DNA of 64,000 nucleotides, taken from contig JAYFOQ010000001.1 of assembly GCA_034932485.1 (NCBI GenBank), positions 22,370 through 86,369 of the forward strand, read 5' to 3'. Both the position numbers and the translations under genes were made by a program. Source of the stretch: Gordonibacter sp034932485 (GTDB lineage: Bacteria; Actinomycetota; Coriobacteriia; Coriobacteriales; Eggerthellaceae). Shown in pieces: positions 32,746 to 39,992 of the stretch. The notes beneath the pieces were generated by a model, which saw nothing but the letters and a program-made list of their open reading frames with translations, was not told where the DNA came from and searched no databases. The stretch's first letter is position 1. Each line of letters starts with the position of its first letter.

Positions 32746-33633
32746 ATGGCCGAATTGCTATACGGAAAACGCGCTGTTGATCGCATTGCGGACGACCTCG
32801 CTCCGCGCATTGAGGCGCTCGGACGCGCGGGCGTGACGCCAACGCTTGCTCTGGTGCGTATGGGAGAGCGTCCTGACGATCTGTCTTACGAGCGAACGGC
32901 TTGCAAGCGTGCCGAAGCATTGGGAGTGGCAGTGCGATCGTTCGTCGTTGACGAAAAGGCCTCGCAGGAAGAGCTTGAAGCGACGCTTTGTCAGGTGAAC
33001 GAAGATGACGGTATTCACGGCTGTCTTATGTTTCGCCCGTTGCCAAAACACCTCGATGAAGTGAGGGCTTGCGAGGTGCTTGATCCGCGTAAGGATATCG
33101 ATGGTATAACCATGACCTCGCTGGCTTCAGTGTTTGTCGATGGTAATATCGGCTTTCCTCCTGCTACGGCGGCGGCTTGTCTTGAGATACTCGACTGCTA
33201 CGACGTGCCGGTAGCGGGAAAACGGGTGGCGGTTGTGGGGCGCAGCTTGGTGGTGGGCAAGCCTGTATCTATGATGCTGTTAGCCCGCAATGCTACAGTC
33301 ACTATGTGTCACTCGCGCACGCCTGACCTAGCGGGTGTGTGTCGCGGTGCCGATATCGTTATCTGCGCCACGGGGCGTGCTCGTATGTTCGGGGCCGATT
33401 TCTTTAGTTCGGGTCAAACGGTGCTGGATGTGGGCATAAACTTTGATGAAGAGGGAAATCTTTGCGGCGATGTAGATTTCGACGTCGTCCAGCCTCTCGT
33501 GGCAGCCATTACGCCGGTACCACGCGGTATTGGTACCGTAACCACGTCGATAACGATGGCCCATGTGGTGGAGGCGGCTGAACGTTTGCTTTTGTCATCC
33601 TCAAGGGATGTCGTTGAGGGGGAGAGTCGCTAG
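32746..33633 (+). CDS. folD: Methylenetetrahydrofolate dehydrogenase (FolD-like, cyclohydrolase residues lost)
   Basis: A 295-residue FolD-fold enzyme. The NADP site is VAVVGRSLVVGKPVSMMLLARNATVTMCHSRT, and PRKDIDGIT keeps the folate-binding Asp. Two residues needed for the cyclohydrolase step are changed: the Tyr-x-x-x-Lys motif reads YERTA (48-52, Ala instead of Lys) and the loop normally VQLPLP reads MFRPLP (95-100, Phe96 instead of Gln). The C-terminal PGGVGPMT reads PRGIGTVT. In E. coli, Lys54 and Gln98 at these sites are required for cyclohydrolase activity, so this protein is probably a dehydrogenase only, with FchA next door doing the other step. AAAGGAG precedes the ATG. Confidence 0.92.
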   Translation: MAELLYGKRAVDRIADDLAPRIEALGRAGVTPTLALVRMGERPDDLSYERTACKRAEALGVAVRSFVVDEKASQEELEATLCQVNEDDGIHGCLMFRPLPKHLDEVRACEVLDPRKDIDGITMTSLASVFVDGNIGFPPATAAACLEILDCYDVPVAGKRVAVVGRSLVVGKPVSMMLLARNATVTMCHSRTPDLAGVCRGADIVICATGRARMFGADFFSSGQTVLDVGINFDEEGNLCGDVDFDVVQPLVAAITPVPRGIGTVTTSITMAHVVEAAERLLLSSSRDVVEGESR

Positions 33634-33634
33634 C

Positions 33635-34267
33635 GTGTTAGGTGCGTATCCTGTAAGTCGTGCGTTTGTCATGGCGGATCCCAGTGTGTGTATCGGTTGT
33701 AAAACGTGTCTGGCTGCCTGTCTGGTGCGTCACGACATGCCGAATGATGTGGCAATACCTCGGCTTACCCTCGTAACAACACGCACTATTTCTGCTCCGG
33801 TTGGTTGCCACCACTGTGCCGAAGCACCGTGTGCGGATGCTTGTCCTACGGGCTGTCTCTACATGGATGATAAACATGTTGGTGTGCATGCGGATAAATG
33901 CATTGGTTGTCGCAATTGTGTGCTGGCGTGTCCCTATGGTGCGGTTGATATTGTTACCCGTCCGGCATCCCCCGAGCCAGAACCCGCTGTCGTGTCTGAC
34001 GTAGCGGATAAACCTAAACAGAGCGCACGTGATCGCATTCGTGCGAAAAAGCGCCGTAGCACCATTTCTACGGTTGTAAAATGTGACCTGTGTATTGATC
34101 ATGCAGAGGGTCCTGCCTGTGCCGCGGCCTGTCCTACGAAGGCTCTCCGTTTGATTGACCCGCAGATACTGGAACGTGGCAAGCAGGCTAAACGTAAAGC
34201 TGCCGCGTGTGCTGCGGCATCGTATGCCACCATTGCACTCAACACCGACCTGGACGAGGAAAGGTAA
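33635..34267 (+). CDS. Polyferredoxin-like 4Fe-4S electron carrier (HycB/HydN type)
   Basis: A 210-residue protein with four Cys groups for [4Fe-4S] clusters: CIGCKTCLAAC, CHHCAEAPCADACPTG, CIGCRNCVLACPYGAV and CDLCIDHAEGPACAAACPT. This arrangement matches HycB/HydN/FdhB-type small subunits that take electrons from molybdopterin formate dehydrogenases. The GTG at 33635 begins one base after the folD stop and has GGGGAGAG 8 bases upstream. No signal peptide, so it is cytoplasmic. It lies directly before fdhF and is probably its electron-transfer subunit. Confidence 0.9.
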   Translation: MLGAYPVSRAFVMADPSVCIGCKTCLAACLVRHDMPNDVAIPRLTLVTTRTISAPVGCHHCAEAPCADACPTGCLYMDDKHVGVHADKCIGCRNCVLACPYGAVDIVTRPASPEPEPAVVSDVADKPKQSARDRIRAKKRRSTISTVVKCDLCIDHAEGPACAAACPTKALRLIDPQILERGKQAKRKAAACAAASYATIALNTDLDEER

Positions 34268-34272
34268 GCCTC

Positions 34273-36624
34273 ATGGAGAAGCACATGGCTGTATGCCCGT
34301 ACTGCGGTGCTGGATGTAAGATGAACCTCGTGGTTGAGAACGGACTGGTTATCGAGGCTGAAGGTCTTGACGGTATCACGAATGAGGGAGAGTTGTGTCT
34401 AAAGGGTCTGTATGGATACGACTTCATCAACGACACGAAAATTCTTACGCCGCGCATTTATCACCCCATGATCCGCCGTACCAAGGGTGCGCCGCTTGAG
34501 CGCGTGAGCTGGGAGGAAGCTCTTGATTTTACGGCGGATCGGCTTCGTGCCATTATTGAGAAGTATGGTGCCGAGTCGGTTATGCTTACCGGGTCTTCGC
34601 GTGGTGCTGGTAACGAAGCAAACTTTGTTATGCAGAAGTTCACCCGTGCATGTCTGGGAACGAATAATATCGACAATTGTGCGCGCACGTGTCATGCGGC
34701 AAGTGTTATCGGCCTTATGGAGTGCGTGGGCTCGGGTGCTATGAGCGTTAGCATTCCCGTGTTGGAGCGTACGGATTGTATCTTGCTTATCGGCTACAAT
34801 CCTGCTGCTAGTCATCCTATTGTGGCCCGTCGTATTGTTAAGGCAAAGGAGCGCGGTGCCGAACTGATTGTGTGCGATCCGCGTGTTATTGAGTCGGCCC
34901 GTATTGCCGATAAATATTTGCCGCTGCAAAACGGCTCAAACCTAGCGCTGGTGAACGCGCTGGCTTATACGGTTATCGACGAAGATTTGGCCGACTGGGA
35001 TTTCATCGATAACCATACCGAGGGTTTTGACGACTGGTGGGCAGTGGTGCAAAACTACGCACCAGAGGAAGTGTCTGATACGTGTGGATTAGCTCCCGAA
35101 CTTATTCGCCAGACAGCTCGACGTTATGCAACGGCAAAAACTGCGGTGATTGGTTGGGGTATGGGCGTAACGCAGCAGGTGCAGGGCGTGCAGACCGTTC
35201 GCGCCATCGCGGCACTGGCTCTGATCTGCGGTCACATTGGTAAACCGAACAGCGGGCTTGCACCAGTTCGCGGTCAGAATAATGTGCAGGGTTCATGCGA
35301 CATGGGTATGTGGCCCAGTCTCTACCCCGGTTACCAACGCGTTGACAACCCGCAGGTGCGCGCAAAATTTGCAGCTGCGTGGGGTATTCCTGAGGAAAAG
35401 CTATCACTTAAGGCTGGATGGAAGCTTACCGATTTGCCCCATGCAGTTGCCGAAGGCAAGATTCGTGCGTTTTACAACTTCGGTGAGGATCCTCTGCAAA
35501 CCGAACCCGATACAGCACAAATGCAGCAGACGCTTGAGAATCTTGATTTATTGATTAGCCAAGACATCTTTATGACGCAGACCACTGCGCTTGCCGATGT
35601 TGTGTTGCCTGCAACATCGTGGGGCGAGCATGATGCGGTGTATACCGCATCTGATCGGTCGTTTCAGCGTACCACTGCTGCGCTTCCACCGAAGGGCGAA
35701 TGTCGTCACGACTGGGAAATATTTGCCGATTTATCTACGCGAATGGGTTATCCCATGGCGTATCGCGATACAGAAGAGATATGGGATGAGGTGCGCTTGC
35801 TTTGTCCGCAGTTCGCTGGTGCCACCTATAAAAAAATGGCAGGTCTTGGCTATGCTCAGTGGCCTATTTTTGCCGAGGCCGCTAACGATCTTGAAGACTT
35901 CGGTACGCCGGAGCTGTTTGAGGGCGGGGTCTTTACCACGCCTGATGGCAAAGGTCATTTATTTGCGGCTGAGTGGCGTCCGCCCACCGAGGAGCCCGAC
36001 GACAAGTATCCACTGGTGCTGTGCACTGTACGCGAAGTGGGTCACTATTCGTGTCGTTCAATGACTGGCAATTGTAAAGCTCTGGCGGCACTTGCGGACG
36101 AACCTGGTTACGTAAGTATGAGCCCGGATGATGCGGATGCGCGTGGCATCGATGAAGAGCAGCTCGTATGGGTGTATTCGCGTCGCGGTAAGATTATCGC
36201 CCGTGCAGCGGTAGATGAGCGCATCAACGACGGTGCGGTGTATATGACCTATCAGTGGTGGGTGGGGAAGTGCAACGAGTTAACCATTCATGCCACTGAT
36301 AGCGAGTCGGGCACTCCCGAGGACAAGTACAGTGCATGTCAAGTGGAAGTTATTTCCGATCAGGCATGGGCTGAACAGCACCTCCAGAAGATGTATGATG
36401 AACTTAAAGCTCGCTTAGCTGCCGAGGCTGACTGTCAGAACCCGTCGGTAGAAGTGGTGACGAACTCGTCTGTAGACGTTGTTGAATCGCTCGGAGAAGC
36501 AGAAGTGGCTCAAGAGGTTGAGGCGGTGCGTAAGGCGGTTGTGTCTGCTGAAAGCGCCCGTGCGTCTGCGCTACGGATGGCTGAGGTGTTGCGCGAGGAT
36601 TCAGGAGAAGAGACACTCGTATGA
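34273..36624 (+). CDS. fdhF: Formate dehydrogenase H-type catalytic subunit, cysteine form
   Basis: A 783-residue molybdopterin oxidoreductase that interconverts formate and CO2. C8, C11, C15 and C42 (CPYCGAGC...LCLKG) bind a [4Fe-4S] cluster. ARTCHAASVIG places Cys140 and His141 exactly where E. coli FdhF has Sec140 and His141, so this is the sulfur variant and needs no selenium. GQNNVQGSCDMG, PATSWGEHDAVYTASDR and SCRSMTGN are cofactor-binding blocks. The enzyme is cytoplasmic (no Tat signal). The last 70 residues beyond the family's usual end are acidic and Ala/Val-rich. It overlaps the next gene by ATGA and sits among ferredoxins and C1-folate genes. Confidence 0.94.
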   Translation: MEKHMAVCPYCGAGCKMNLVVENGLVIEAEGLDGITNEGELCLKGLYGYDFINDTKILTPRIYHPMIRRTKGAPLERVSWEEALDFTADRLRAIIEKYGAESVMLTGSSRGAGNEANFVMQKFTRACLGTNNIDNCARTCHAASVIGLMECVGSGAMSVSIPVLERTDCILLIGYNPAASHPIVARRIVKAKERGAELIVCDPRVIESARIADKYLPLQNGSNLALVNALAYTVIDEDLADWDFIDNHTEGFDDWWAVVQNYAPEEVSDTCGLAPELIRQTARRYATAKTAVIGWGMGVTQQVQGVQTVRAIAALALICGHIGKPNSGLAPVRGQNNVQGSCDMGMWPSLYPGYQRVDNPQVRAKFAAAWGIPEEKLSLKAGWKLTDLPHAVAEGKIRAFYNFGEDPLQTEPDTAQMQQTLENLDLLISQDIFMTQTTALADVVLPATSWGEHDAVYTASDRSFQRTTAALPPKGECRHDWEIFADLSTRMGYPMAYRDTEEIWDEVRLLCPQFAGATYKKMAGLGYAQWPIFAEAANDLEDFGTPELFEGGVFTTPDGKGHLFAAEWRPPTEEPDDKYPLVLCTVREVGHYSCRSMTGNCKALAALADEPGYVSMSPDDADARGIDEEQLVWVYSRRGKIIARAAVDERINDGAVYMTYQWWVGKCNELTIHATDSESGTPEDKYSACQVEVISDQAWAEQHLQKMYDELKARLAAEADCQNPSVEVVTNSSVDVVESLGEAEVAQEVEAVRKAVVSAESARASALRMAEVLREDSGEETLV

Positions 36625-37280
36625 ACCGTTTTGTCGTATCAGATCCTGTGCGTTGCATTGGGTGTGGGGCCTGCCGAGTGACGTGTAGCGAAGCGCATCG
36701 CAAGCGCGCTTTGCGCCCTGCCTCGCGCCTTTCGCTGGTGAAGACGCGCGAGGTTTCTGCTGCGGTAACGTGTCATCAATGCGAAGGTGCTCCGTGTTTG
36801 TCGGTATGCCCCGAAGGCGCCATCGTGCAGGAGCGTGATCGCGTGCAGGTTGATGAGGGACGCTGTACGGGTTGTCTCTTGTGCGCGCTCGTGTGTCCGT
36901 TTGGGGCTGTGTATCCTTCCGCTCCTTCGACTGCTCACGTGAAGGCGGCCCCCTATAGTCGTGCTTCTTCGGCGCGCTCGGCGGGTCTGCTGCGACAAAA
37001 GGAAACAGGTTGCTACACTGGTGTCGTTGTGTGCGATCTTTGTGCGAAAACGCCTGGTGGCCCGCGTTGTATTGAAGCCTGTCCTACGAAAGCTTTGTTC
37101 CTGGTGGATGAGAGCATGCTGCGTCACCTTGCTCGCGAGCGGCGTTCCGACGCTATTGAGAAGGCGCGGATTGCCATGCAGGGGGTAGCTGAGTTGTATG
37201 ACCTCTTGGGAGCAGAAGACGCCGAAATTGCTCATGAACTTTCCAGCGGCGAAGTATCTTGTAAAGAGGTGAGTTCGTGA
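36621..37280 (+). CDS. Second polyferredoxin-like 4Fe-4S electron carrier (HycB/HydN type)
   Basis: A 219-residue protein with the same four-cluster layout as the one before fdhF: CIGCGACRVTC, CHQCEGAPCLSVCPEGA, CTGCLLCALVCPFGAV and CDLCAKTPGGPRCIEACPT. It is a paralogue of the 33635-34267 product, with a different Arg/Ser linker. It overlaps fdhF (ATGA) and the next gene (GTGA), so all three are translated together. Having two such carriers around one catalytic subunit suggests two electron routes, for example one to NAD(P) or ferredoxin and one to a hydrogenase. Confidence 0.9.
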   Translation: MNRFVVSDPVRCIGCGACRVTCSEAHRKRALRPASRLSLVKTREVSAAVTCHQCEGAPCLSVCPEGAIVQERDRVQVDEGRCTGCLLCALVCPFGAVYPSAPSTAHVKAAPYSRASSARSAGLLRQKETGCYTGVVVCDLCAKTPGGPRCIEACPTKALFLVDESMLRHLARERRSDAIEKARIAMQGVAELYDLLGAEDAEIAHELSSGEVSCKEVSS

Positions 37281-37828
37281 GCTCCCTAAAGCCTCGCGTG
37301 CCTAATCCTATATCGCAGGGTCTATCGAACGTGTCATCACGTCCGCGCGGTGTAGTGGGTGGTAATGGTATTGGCGCCGTTTCGGGTGCGCAAGGCAAGC
37401 CTCATCATGATTTCGGTCGTTGTATCGCCTGTGCCGCCTGTTCGGTAGCGTGCGAAACCAACGCCATTCGTATTTTTATCGATGAAGATGAGGGTATGTT
37501 GGTGTGGACGCTGGATCTTGCCGACTGTAACCAGTGTGGTCGTTGTTATCCGGTGTGCCCAACGGGTGCAATGGGCCTTATTACTGCCGCCGAATTTGCC
37601 GACGATCCTGAGCCTCCGAAGCGCTGTCTATTTGCTTTACGCGAGTGTGCAACGTGTGGCCGTTACTATGCTACGAACAAAGAAGTGGAGTACGCTAATG
37701 CTCTGCTAGCCCAAGAAGAGCATGCCGATGCTGCGCGAGCTCTGGCGCTTACGGGTATTTGTCCCGATTGCAAGCGTACCCACGACGCGAAAGCTGCCGC
37801 CCGTCGCTCAGGATTGCGGCGACATTAA
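37277..37828 (+). CDS. HycF/HyfH-like 4Fe-4S protein with zinc-ribbon tail
   Basis: A 183-residue protein with two [4Fe-4S] sites (CIACAACSVACETNA and CNQCGRCYPVCPTGA) separated by an insertion like that of HycF/HyfH (IDEDEGMLVWTLDLADC), and a C-terminal ECATCGRYY...GICPDCKR that looks like a zinc ribbon. In formate hydrogenlyase, HycF joins the formate dehydrogenase side to the [NiFe]-hydrogenase. No hydrogenase subunit is encoded in the window, but hypA and hypB are at 53.1-54.1 kb. It overlaps the preceding gene by GTGA and closes the operon. Confidence 0.82.
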   Translation: MSSLKPRVPNPISQGLSNVSSRPRGVVGGNGIGAVSGAQGKPHHDFGRCIACAACSVACETNAIRIFIDEDEGMLVWTLDLADCNQCGRCYPVCPTGAMGLITAAEFADDPEPPKRCLFALRECATCGRYYATNKEVEYANALLAQEEHADAARALALTGICPDCKRTHDAKAAARRSGLRRH

Positions 37829-37835
37829 GCAGGCG

Positions 37836-37920
37836 GCCCCACGGGGCATCTTAGGTGGCTAGTGTACCAGCCCCACGGGACATCTCGGTTGGCTCGTGTC
37901 TCGGCCCCACGGGACACCAC
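37836..37920. repeat. Tandem repeat, period 34 bp
   Basis: GCCCCACGGG starts at 37836, 37870 and 37904, an exact 34-bp spacing. Units 1 and 2 agree along most of their length (CATCT, TGGCT, GTGT blocks); unit 3 degenerates after about 15 bases. Each unit holds a CCCCACGGGG-type palindrome. It lies just after the stop of the HycF-like gene in the 319-base gap 37829-38147. Confidence 0.7.
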
Positions 37921-37932
37921 GGCTGCGTTTTC

Positions 37933-38073
37933 TGCCATCTTTTCGCCGATTTGCGACAAATTCGGATACTTGAGCGGCTCTGTACAATCAACGACCAGGT
38001 CGTTTGCTAGCGTGAGTATCGATACGAGCAAGCAAGGCCTTCAAATTTGTCGCAAATCGGCGAAAAGATGGCA
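37933..38073. mobile_element. Perfect 30-bp terminal inverted repeats around 81 bp (MITE-like)
   Basis: The 30 bases 37933-37962 (beginning TGCCATCTTTTCGCC) are exactly complementary to 38044-38073. The 81 bases between include smaller palindromes (ACGACC-A-GGTCGT and GTATCGATAC). There is no open reading frame. Such a layout fits a miniature inverted-repeat element or a very stable RNA hairpin; no target-site duplication is obvious at the ends. Confidence 0.6.
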
Positions 38074-38083
38074 TTTGCGGGGG

Positions 38084-38128
38084 ATTGCGGCGCATTGGCC
38101 CTCGAGGTGGCTGCCGATGCGCCGCAAT
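38084..38128. repeat. 12-bp inverted repeat after pepQ
   Basis: ATTGCGGCGCAT (38084-38095) and ATGCGCCGCAAT (38117-38128) form a perfect stem with a 21-base loop, downstream of the leftward peptidase gene. No T-run follows, so termination is uncertain. Confidence 0.6.
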
Positions 38129-38147
38129 AACGGGACGCAGCTACCGG

Positions 38148-39224
38148 CTATCCTAAAACCTCAAGTTCGCGCGGATAGCTGTTCAGCACTTCACAGCCGC
38201 CTTCCGTGACGAGTACGAGGTCTTCAATGCGTACGCCAAATTCGCCGGGTAGATAGATACCCGGTTCGATGGAGAAGGTCATGCCAACTTGTACGGGCTC
38301 GTTGTGGGTTGCGGATACATCGCCAGGTTCATGCACATCAAGGCCAATCTGATGTCCGAGGCGGTGGGTAAAAAAGGCTCCATAGCCGGCCTCTTCGATA
38401 ACATTGCGAGCCGCTGCGTCAAGCTCGCAAAAGGGTACGCCAGGAGCAACCAGGGCGCGAGCTGCCGCATTGGCGCGCTGCACAATCTCATGCACTTCAC
38501 GCTGTTTGTCGCTGGCTTCGCCAAAAACAAAGGTACGCGTCATGTCGGCGCAGTACTCATCTTGACGGCACCCCACATCGAACAGCACCACGTCGCCGTG
38601 CTTCAACGGCGTGTTGTCGGGTTCGTGATGCGGATCGGCGGCATTTGCGCCAAAGCTTACGATAGGTCCAAACGAACACCCTTGTGCTCCCAGCTCTCGA
38701 TAAATGCCTTCCAGCTGACAAGCGACCTCGGCCTCGGTTACTCCCTCATATATGAGGGAGCGGAAGCGATCCATGCCCGCATCGTTTGTTCTTGATGCAG
38801 ATCTCATGGCCGCTCGCTCGGCATCGTCTTTGTGAGCGCGCGCATCGTCTACGGCAACGGATGCCAGTACGAAACCGCTTGCAGCCTTGCATGCCATCAG
38901 AGGAAGAAGGAAGCGGGCTGTTAGTACTTTATCGCAGCCCAGAGGAGCCGTTGTGTCGCAATGTTGTGCAAGCAGCAACACTGGATTGTCGGTATCGGTA
39001 AACCACTGCACTTCGCATGGCACCTTTTCAGGAATGATAAATAGTTCATTCATAAACAAAACGGGTTGATGCTCTTGCGTGAGGAATAGCCCCAAAAAGC
39101 GTTCATCCGGTTCAATGTAGACACCGGTCAAATATTGTACTGAGCGAGGGTCGCTCACTAGCATTTGTGTGAGGCCGAGCTGCTCGAGGTTCTTCATAAC
39201 GGTGGCGATGCGCTGCTCGTACAT
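38148..39224 (-). CDS. Xaa-Pro peptidase (M24 family)
   Basis: A 358-residue metallopeptidase that removes an N-terminal residue next to proline or splits X-Pro dipeptides. The C-terminal creatinase-fold domain has the metal ligands: VLFDVGCRQDEYCADMTRTF (two Asp), FFTHRLGHQIGLDVHEPG (His), FSIEPGIYLPGEFGVRIEDLVLV (two Glu). The N-terminal 130 residues are the creatinase N domain. The ATG at 39224 has AGGAGAG just upstream; a more upstream ATG at 39269 is less likely. It is leftward, facing away from tsaE. Confidence 0.92.
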   Translation of the reverse strand: MYEQRIATVMKNLEQLGLTQMLVSDPRSVQYLTGVYIEPDERFLGLFLTQEHQPVLFMNELFIIPEKVPCEVQWFTDTDNPVLLLAQHCDTTAPLGCDKVLTARFLLPLMACKAASGFVLASVAVDDARAHKDDAERAAMRSASRTNDAGMDRFRSLIYEGVTEAEVACQLEGIYRELGAQGCSFGPIVSFGANAADPHHEPDNTPLKHGDVVLFDVGCRQDEYCADMTRTFVFGEASDKQREVHEIVQRANAAARALVAPGVPFCELDAAARNVIEEAGYGAFFTHRLGHQIGLDVHEPGDVSATHNEPVQVGMTFSIEPGIYLPGEFGVRIEDLVLVTEGGCEVLNSYPRELEVLG

Positions 39225-39472
39225 GGGCTCTCCTGTCGATCGAGATTGAATAATGCGATGATAAAGCAAAAGTGATGTGACGTGTGTCGTTTTCTGTAGC
39301 TTTGCGACGATGGTGTTCTGCGGGTTGTTAACGGTGAGAGGGAAGGGCTTGCTGCTTTATCTTTTATACCATTGCATCTACTGAGGGTAATTTTTCTTAT
39401 CGTTTGCCTGTCGCGCGATGGAGGATTCTCGTTTCCCGCGGGTGTTCGGTAGCTGCGGGCGTGCGGGTGGCG

Positions 39473-39478
39473 TATGAT
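39473..39478 (+). promoter_or_regulatory. -10 box of tsaE, leaderless arrangement
   Basis: TATGAT ends 7 bases before the ATG at 39486, the same spacing as for maf, so the message probably begins at the start codon. No -35 box or ribosome site is visible. Confidence 0.5.
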
Positions 39479-39485
39479 ACGCAGC

Positions 39486-39992
39486 ATGACAAACGGACTT
39501 ACTTATACACGCAAGACTACTTCGACCGAGGCAACCAAGCAGTTGGCCTCCACCCTCGCTCCCTACCTGCATGCGGGTGATGTTGTTGTGCTTTCAGGCG
39601 ATTTGGGAGCAGGGAAGACGCAGTTCGTACAAGGGGTGGCTACCCGTTTAGGGGTGCGCGATCAGGTAACCAGTCCCACCTTCAATATCTTGCTGCAATA
39701 CCCTGGTGGCAGCCTGCCGTTGTATCACTTCGACCTTTACCGGCTGGAAGCTTCAGACGAACTCGAGGATATCGGTTACTACGAGACCATCGATGGTGAT
39801 GGGGTTTCTTTCGTTGAATGGGGCGAAAAGTTTCCCCAGTCGCTTCCCTGTGGTTATCTTGAGGTGTCGATTACGGTTGACGAGGATGGCAACCGCCATG
39901 TCTGCGCTCAGTCGTTTGGCGACCGTGCGAGGCAATTGCTGTTTGTGTGGGCGAAGGATTCCAAATCGCGTCTGATGAAAACAGCGGGGTGA
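39486..39992 (+). CDS. tsaE: tRNA N6-adenosine threonylcarbamoylation ATPase TsaE
   Basis: A 168-residue P-loop protein that drives the TsaB-TsaD complex in making t6A37 on tRNAs that read ANN codons. Walker A is LSGDLGAGKTQFVQG; VTSPTFNILLQYPGG and YHFDLYRLEASDELEDIGYYE are typical, as is FVEWGEKF. The ATG at 39486 is placed 7 bases after a TATGAT, suggesting leaderless translation. Its stop overlaps the GTG of the next gene (GTGA), coupling it to its partners. Confidence 0.94.
   Translation: MTNGLTYTRKTTSTEATKQLASTLAPYLHAGDVVVLSGDLGAGKTQFVQGVATRLGVRDQVTSPTFNILLQYPGGSLPLYHFDLYRLEASDELEDIGYYETIDGDGVSFVEWGEKFPQSLPCGYLEVSITVDEDGNRHVCAQSFGDRARQLLFVWAKDSKSRLMKTAG

Noticed and set aside
34690..34700. 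Selenocysteine in formate dehydrogenase
   Set aside because: The codon at the catalytic site is TGT (Cys), and no in-frame TGA or SECIS-like hairpin is present.
30430..37828. Complete Wood-Ljungdahl pathway
   Set aside because: Only the formate dehydrogenase, Fhs, cyclohydrolase and dehydrogenase steps are present; methylene-THF reductase and CODH/acetyl-CoA synthase are absent from the window.
37836..37920. CRISPR-like array from 34-bp period
   Set aside because: The units follow each other without unique spacers, number only three, and the last is decayed. No cas gene is present.
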